This document shows, piece by piece, positions 61,104 through 64,000 of a stretch of DNA of 64,000 bases (its first letter is position 1; the number at the start of each line of letters is the position of its first letter). The notes under the pieces are model-generated. The model ran no database searches, was not told the origin of the DNA, and worked only from the letters and a program-made list of their open reading frames with translations. The translations under genes were made by a program, and so were the position numbers. This DNA is from Mycteria americana (Eukaryota; Chordata; Aves; Ciconiiformes; Ciconiidae), in the NCBI RefSeq assembly GCF_035582795.1, contig NC_134373.1, positions 31,342,501 to 31,406,500 on the forward strand, written 5' to 3'.

Positions 61104-61259
61104 TCAGCTGTTGGTAAAGGTCCTTCCAGGGGAGGCCTCGGGCCTGTAGTCATATTTATTCAGTGTACTGGGATAATAGGTTGTCGTGTACACATTGGTT
61201 TGCTGCAATGGGTAGAAGTTGGTCCTGTCATCTGGTATCAAATTGTTCTTGTTAAGTGT
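61104..61259 (-). CDS. SEMA5B: SEMA5B last coding exon (cytoplasmic tail end)
   Basis: This 156-nt coding part holds 51 codons and TGA (61104-61106), entered in phase 0 after a fine acceptor (CTCTTCTCTTTTACAG in sense). The peptide starts TLNKNNLIPDDRTNFYPLQQ, then TNVYTTTYYPSTLNKYDYRP, and ends EASPGRTFTNS. The first two blocks match the C-terminus of human semaphorin-5B as I remember it. The paralogue SEMA5A ends quite differently (a tail finishing in DLNNYDEY), so the gene is SEMA5B. Family knowledge: SEMA5B is a type I membrane guidance protein with a semaphorin domain and seven thrombospondin repeats, repelling axons through plexin-A receptors; this exon is the intracellular end. The tyrosine-rich stretch may be a phosphorylation target (inference). 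The bird tail ends RTFTNS where I recall RCFPNS in human. Confidence 0.95.
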   Translation of the reverse strand, partial: TLNKNNLIPDDRTNFYPLQQTNVYTTTYYPSTLNKYDYRPEASPGRTFTNS

Positions 61260-64000
61260 CTGTAAAAGAGAAGAGGAGATGACAGGCATGGCAATGGTGC
61301 CACATAATTACTCTTTTCTACCTGCACACACCTCCCTCTCACCTGCCTTCTCCATCACGGTCTCTGTTGCAGCCACCACCGCCTTCCCTCCGGCTGGGAG
61401 AGTAAGATGGTACATCGTACTCACTATGGGGCTACTCTGCAGGGGACCACAGCTCCTGCCGGGTCTCCTTCGGTGGACCTGTCCTCAGCTACTGCTAGGG
61501 CCAGAACCCAGAGCCTTCTCCAGGGACCCGGAGTCTCCTGGTAGATGGCGTGTCGTCTGAACACCATTGTCACACAAAACCATGCTGGGCCTACACAAAA
61601 GTTGGTGATTAATGGCAGCGCTCGATCTAATCTCTTCCAAAACGCTCATGTTATAGCCTGCAGCTCCCTCTCAAACCAGTTGCCAAACAGCAGCTTTTTC
61701 TCTTTGGAAGAGCAGGTGTGCATTTACCTGATCTCCATCTCCATTGGTAGATATCCAGGTTTGGACCCCCCGATATTAAGTGTGTCACTTCTGTAAGCTA
61801 CAGTATAAGTAACAAATCATGGTCACTTTTGGAAAAACTAAAATGACTTAAAAAAAAATTTAACAACCACGTAACAATTGTTGGCAACAACAACATAAAA
61901 AATGAGAACCACAAACGCCCCTTTTACCATAAAAATTTAGAGATGGGGCTTTTCTCCCTCCCCTCTTCCCCCCCTTCTTTGCTTTTTGCAAGAATTACTA
62001 TTACGCTTCCCACCAGCAAGCAGATGTCCCCCTTCCCCCAGATTAAAGCCCATTGCTATACCAGCCATCACCTCTGCATAAGGATGAAATTCCATTGGGG
62101 GGGATGCAATAATTTTATGGAACTTTCTCCTTCATCTTTATAGTCATCTGATTTCTGTGAATTTGGCTGAAGAACATTTATGACAGTTTTTTTCAACTAA
62201 CCCCTGGCTTAAATTTCTTCTACATCTCTCTGGCCTATGCCGCTCCTACGTGCACCTTTAATGGTTGTCATGCAGGGAACTCACTCCTTTGATCTGGGAG
62301 TCAATGCTAGGCGTGTTTGCTACGGAATCCTCATGATAGGGGCACAGCACATTTAAAGAGGGCATGAGCATCTCTCCCGTCTGGAGCAGAGAGATGGGGA
62401 GGTCTAATGAGGCAATTAGTCCTGGGACCTAGTGGTTGTTGGGCCACAACCCAATGCTCCTGGGGGAACCACTTCACCTCAGTTCCCCCTTGAGACAAAC
62501 AGCTCATACCCAGCCCAGCTCAGGGCAAGATGAAAATTAATTAACTAATGCTCAAGCCCATGCAATACCCAGCTCCATTAGCCTTTCTCGAGCCATCTAA
62601 CTTCAGCCACATAAACTTCAGGCATTGGGGCTCCACTGGCAAGCCAGGGAGAAGCCTCCTTCCTGCATGAAGGCAGGTGTGGATTAAAATTGCCTTCTGG
62701 GGGAGCCCCTGTCCCCCCCAGCCCTGGTAGCAGCAGGGCGATCTGCTGACAGTGGGTGCCCGACTTTTAGGAGTCTACAGTCAGGTGAGGGGGGTCTCGC
62801 CCTGTGCACGGGCCCATGGCACAGTCAGGGCTTAGCCACATCCCAGCTGTGACTGCTGAAATGGTCAGAGCTACCCCTAGGCTCAAAGACAAGACCACAG
62901 GCAGTACATTTATCTCCCAATTTCTCTGTAATCAAGTAATTTTACTGCATGGGGAGGGGGAGAGGAGGAGGAAGAAAAGAAAATGCTTTCTTCTAATCCG
63001 ATAGCAGACTGACAGTTATAGCTACCCTGAGAGCTGCGACTCCCAGTTTCATACAAGACATTAGGAGGAAAGGCTTTCCTATGGCAAAAGTACCCTGGCA
63101 AAGAAATTTCCCAATTGCTGGACTACTGAATAACTTTTTTGGAATTGGGCACTACCTGAAACATCTCATACATGAAATCCAGAGGAGACTCAGTCTCCTC
63201 CTGGTCTGACTGTGATCTTTTCCTACCTGGACTCTCTAAAATGAGCTCACAGCACGTCACTTGTAGGAATTAAGGAGAGAATTTGCATAGGCACGCTCAA
63301 AGTGACAAGTATTTCCAAGGAATGAGAATTTGCGCTCTTCGATATGGAAGGAAGAAAAGAAATGTCATGCTTTGCTCCCAGTCACCCAAAGAAATATTAA
63401 AATAGTGTGGGCAAGAGTCTGCTGCTTTGTGCTGGAGGCTGGGAAACAAGGAAGCCAGGCTCAGTCCTCTGCTGCTTGCTATGCTTCCTTGGGAAATCCA
63501 ATTAACTTGCTCTCTGCTTCAGTGTCTTCTGACCCAGCTCGATAAAAACGATTGAGATCCCCTGTAGAAATGCACTTTGCTAAGTACTGCCACTGAGTAT
63601 TTGGGGGAACTGCTCTCTGGCGAACACCACAGGTGTTCATGCCGGCTGTACACGACGACTGCTATTTCCTATCGGTGTCTCTAGCCCAGGATACCCACTG
63701 CAGGCAGCATAACCCCACGGCCACGGTCCACCACAGCAGGAGGAAGAGGCTGATTCCCACTGCCACATTCCCTGGGCTCTCTTGAAGGTGGTCCAGCATC
63801 CAGGCCTCATCTGGGTCACTTTTCAGGACAGTTAAGATTCATGACATGCCAGGATTACCACCTCTGAAATTTGGTGACATCAAAATCTTGACCTGGGATG
63901 GCTCAGGACCATCTTGATCTGAGGACAAAGACCTCAGGACTACTTTTTTGGCTTTCAGTTGGAAAATCTGTATGAGTTTCAACATGTCCCACAGTGTTTA
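61260..64000 (-). other. SEMA5B: SEMA5B last intron (continues beyond window)
   Basis: Intronic sequence upstream (in sense) of the last SEMA5B exon. I searched the - strand for the exon that should encode the juxtamembrane tail (a CQRQSQ-like stretch and an MEFK-like end) and did not find it, so it probably lies beyond 64000. A hydrophobic frame at about 63670-63760 resembles a transmembrane helix but is not supported as an exon. No repeats of note; a purine-rich GGAGGGGGAGAGGAGGAGG stretch is at about 62950-62970 on the + strand. Confidence 0.7.

Noticed and set aside
62060..62115. A PMEF peptide on the - strand, recalling the expected end of the SEMA5B penultimate exon
   Set aside because: No GT donor follows, the residues around it do not match, and a stop lies shortly upstream.
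63119..63270. Short - strand frame with SQSDQEETESPLDFMYEMFQ in the SEMA5B intron
   Set aside because: It looks somewhat protein-like but does not match the SEMA5B tail, and the flanking splice signals are weak. Treated as chance.
1..64000. CRISPR arrays, operons, phage genes, tRNA or rRNA genes, or a new defence-like system
   Set aside because: The window is vertebrate intronic and intergenic DNA. No spaced identical repeats, cloverleaf-forming sequence or microbial gene clusters were found.

Overview
This is a stretch of vertebrate nuclear genome, almost certainly from a bird outside the chicken/duck lineage (a neoavian). Three things point there: a CR1 retrotransposon 3' end near 4.6 kb; three copies of a bird endogenous-retrovirus LTR family (a solo LTR near 16 kb and a two-LTR element at 23.4-25.7 kb); and short spliced exons in AT-rich introns with no bacterial gene organisation. 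The species assignment is inference; the repeats and exons are read directly from the sequence.

Layout. From 1 to about 41.1 kb on the + strand lies the 3' two thirds of SLC49A4 (also called DIRC2), a 12-helix major-facilitator transporter of the lysosomal membrane. Seven coding exons were found (6357-6625, 12274-12403, 18130-18238, 18872-18939, 26282-26409, 36910-37092, 40415-40530). All splice phases agree, and together they encode 333 residues plus a stop. The exons for roughly the first 145 residues lie upstream of the window. The introns carry one CR1 fragment, one solo LTR, one internally deleted provirus, a 29-bp tandem duplication and many homopolymer tracts.

From about 41.1 to 54.9 kb no gene could be supported. 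This spacer is AT-rich at its left end and GC-rich from about 44 kb, and it holds a 15-bp minisatellite of about 26 units (47.05-47.44 kb), a G-quadruplex-like run and a 26-bp perfect palindrome.

From about 54.9 kb to the end, the - strand carries the 3' end of SEMA5B. The last coding exon (61104-61259) encodes the 51-residue cytoplasmic tail end of this transmembrane guidance semaphorin. A possibly long 3' UTR lies below it, and the preceding intron runs off the right edge.

SLC49A4 and SEMA5B converge tail to tail, the same order and orientation as I recall for human 3q21. There is no operon-like cooperation between them: one is a lysosomal transporter, the other a neuronal cell-surface ligand. 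I found no CRISPR, phage, toxin or other novel system. The most interesting material is the retroviral element, with exact 5-bp target duplications, a Lys-type primer site decayed only at CpG positions, and a 49-bp internal tandem array. The minisatellite, which opens long false reading frames on both strands, is also worth a look.
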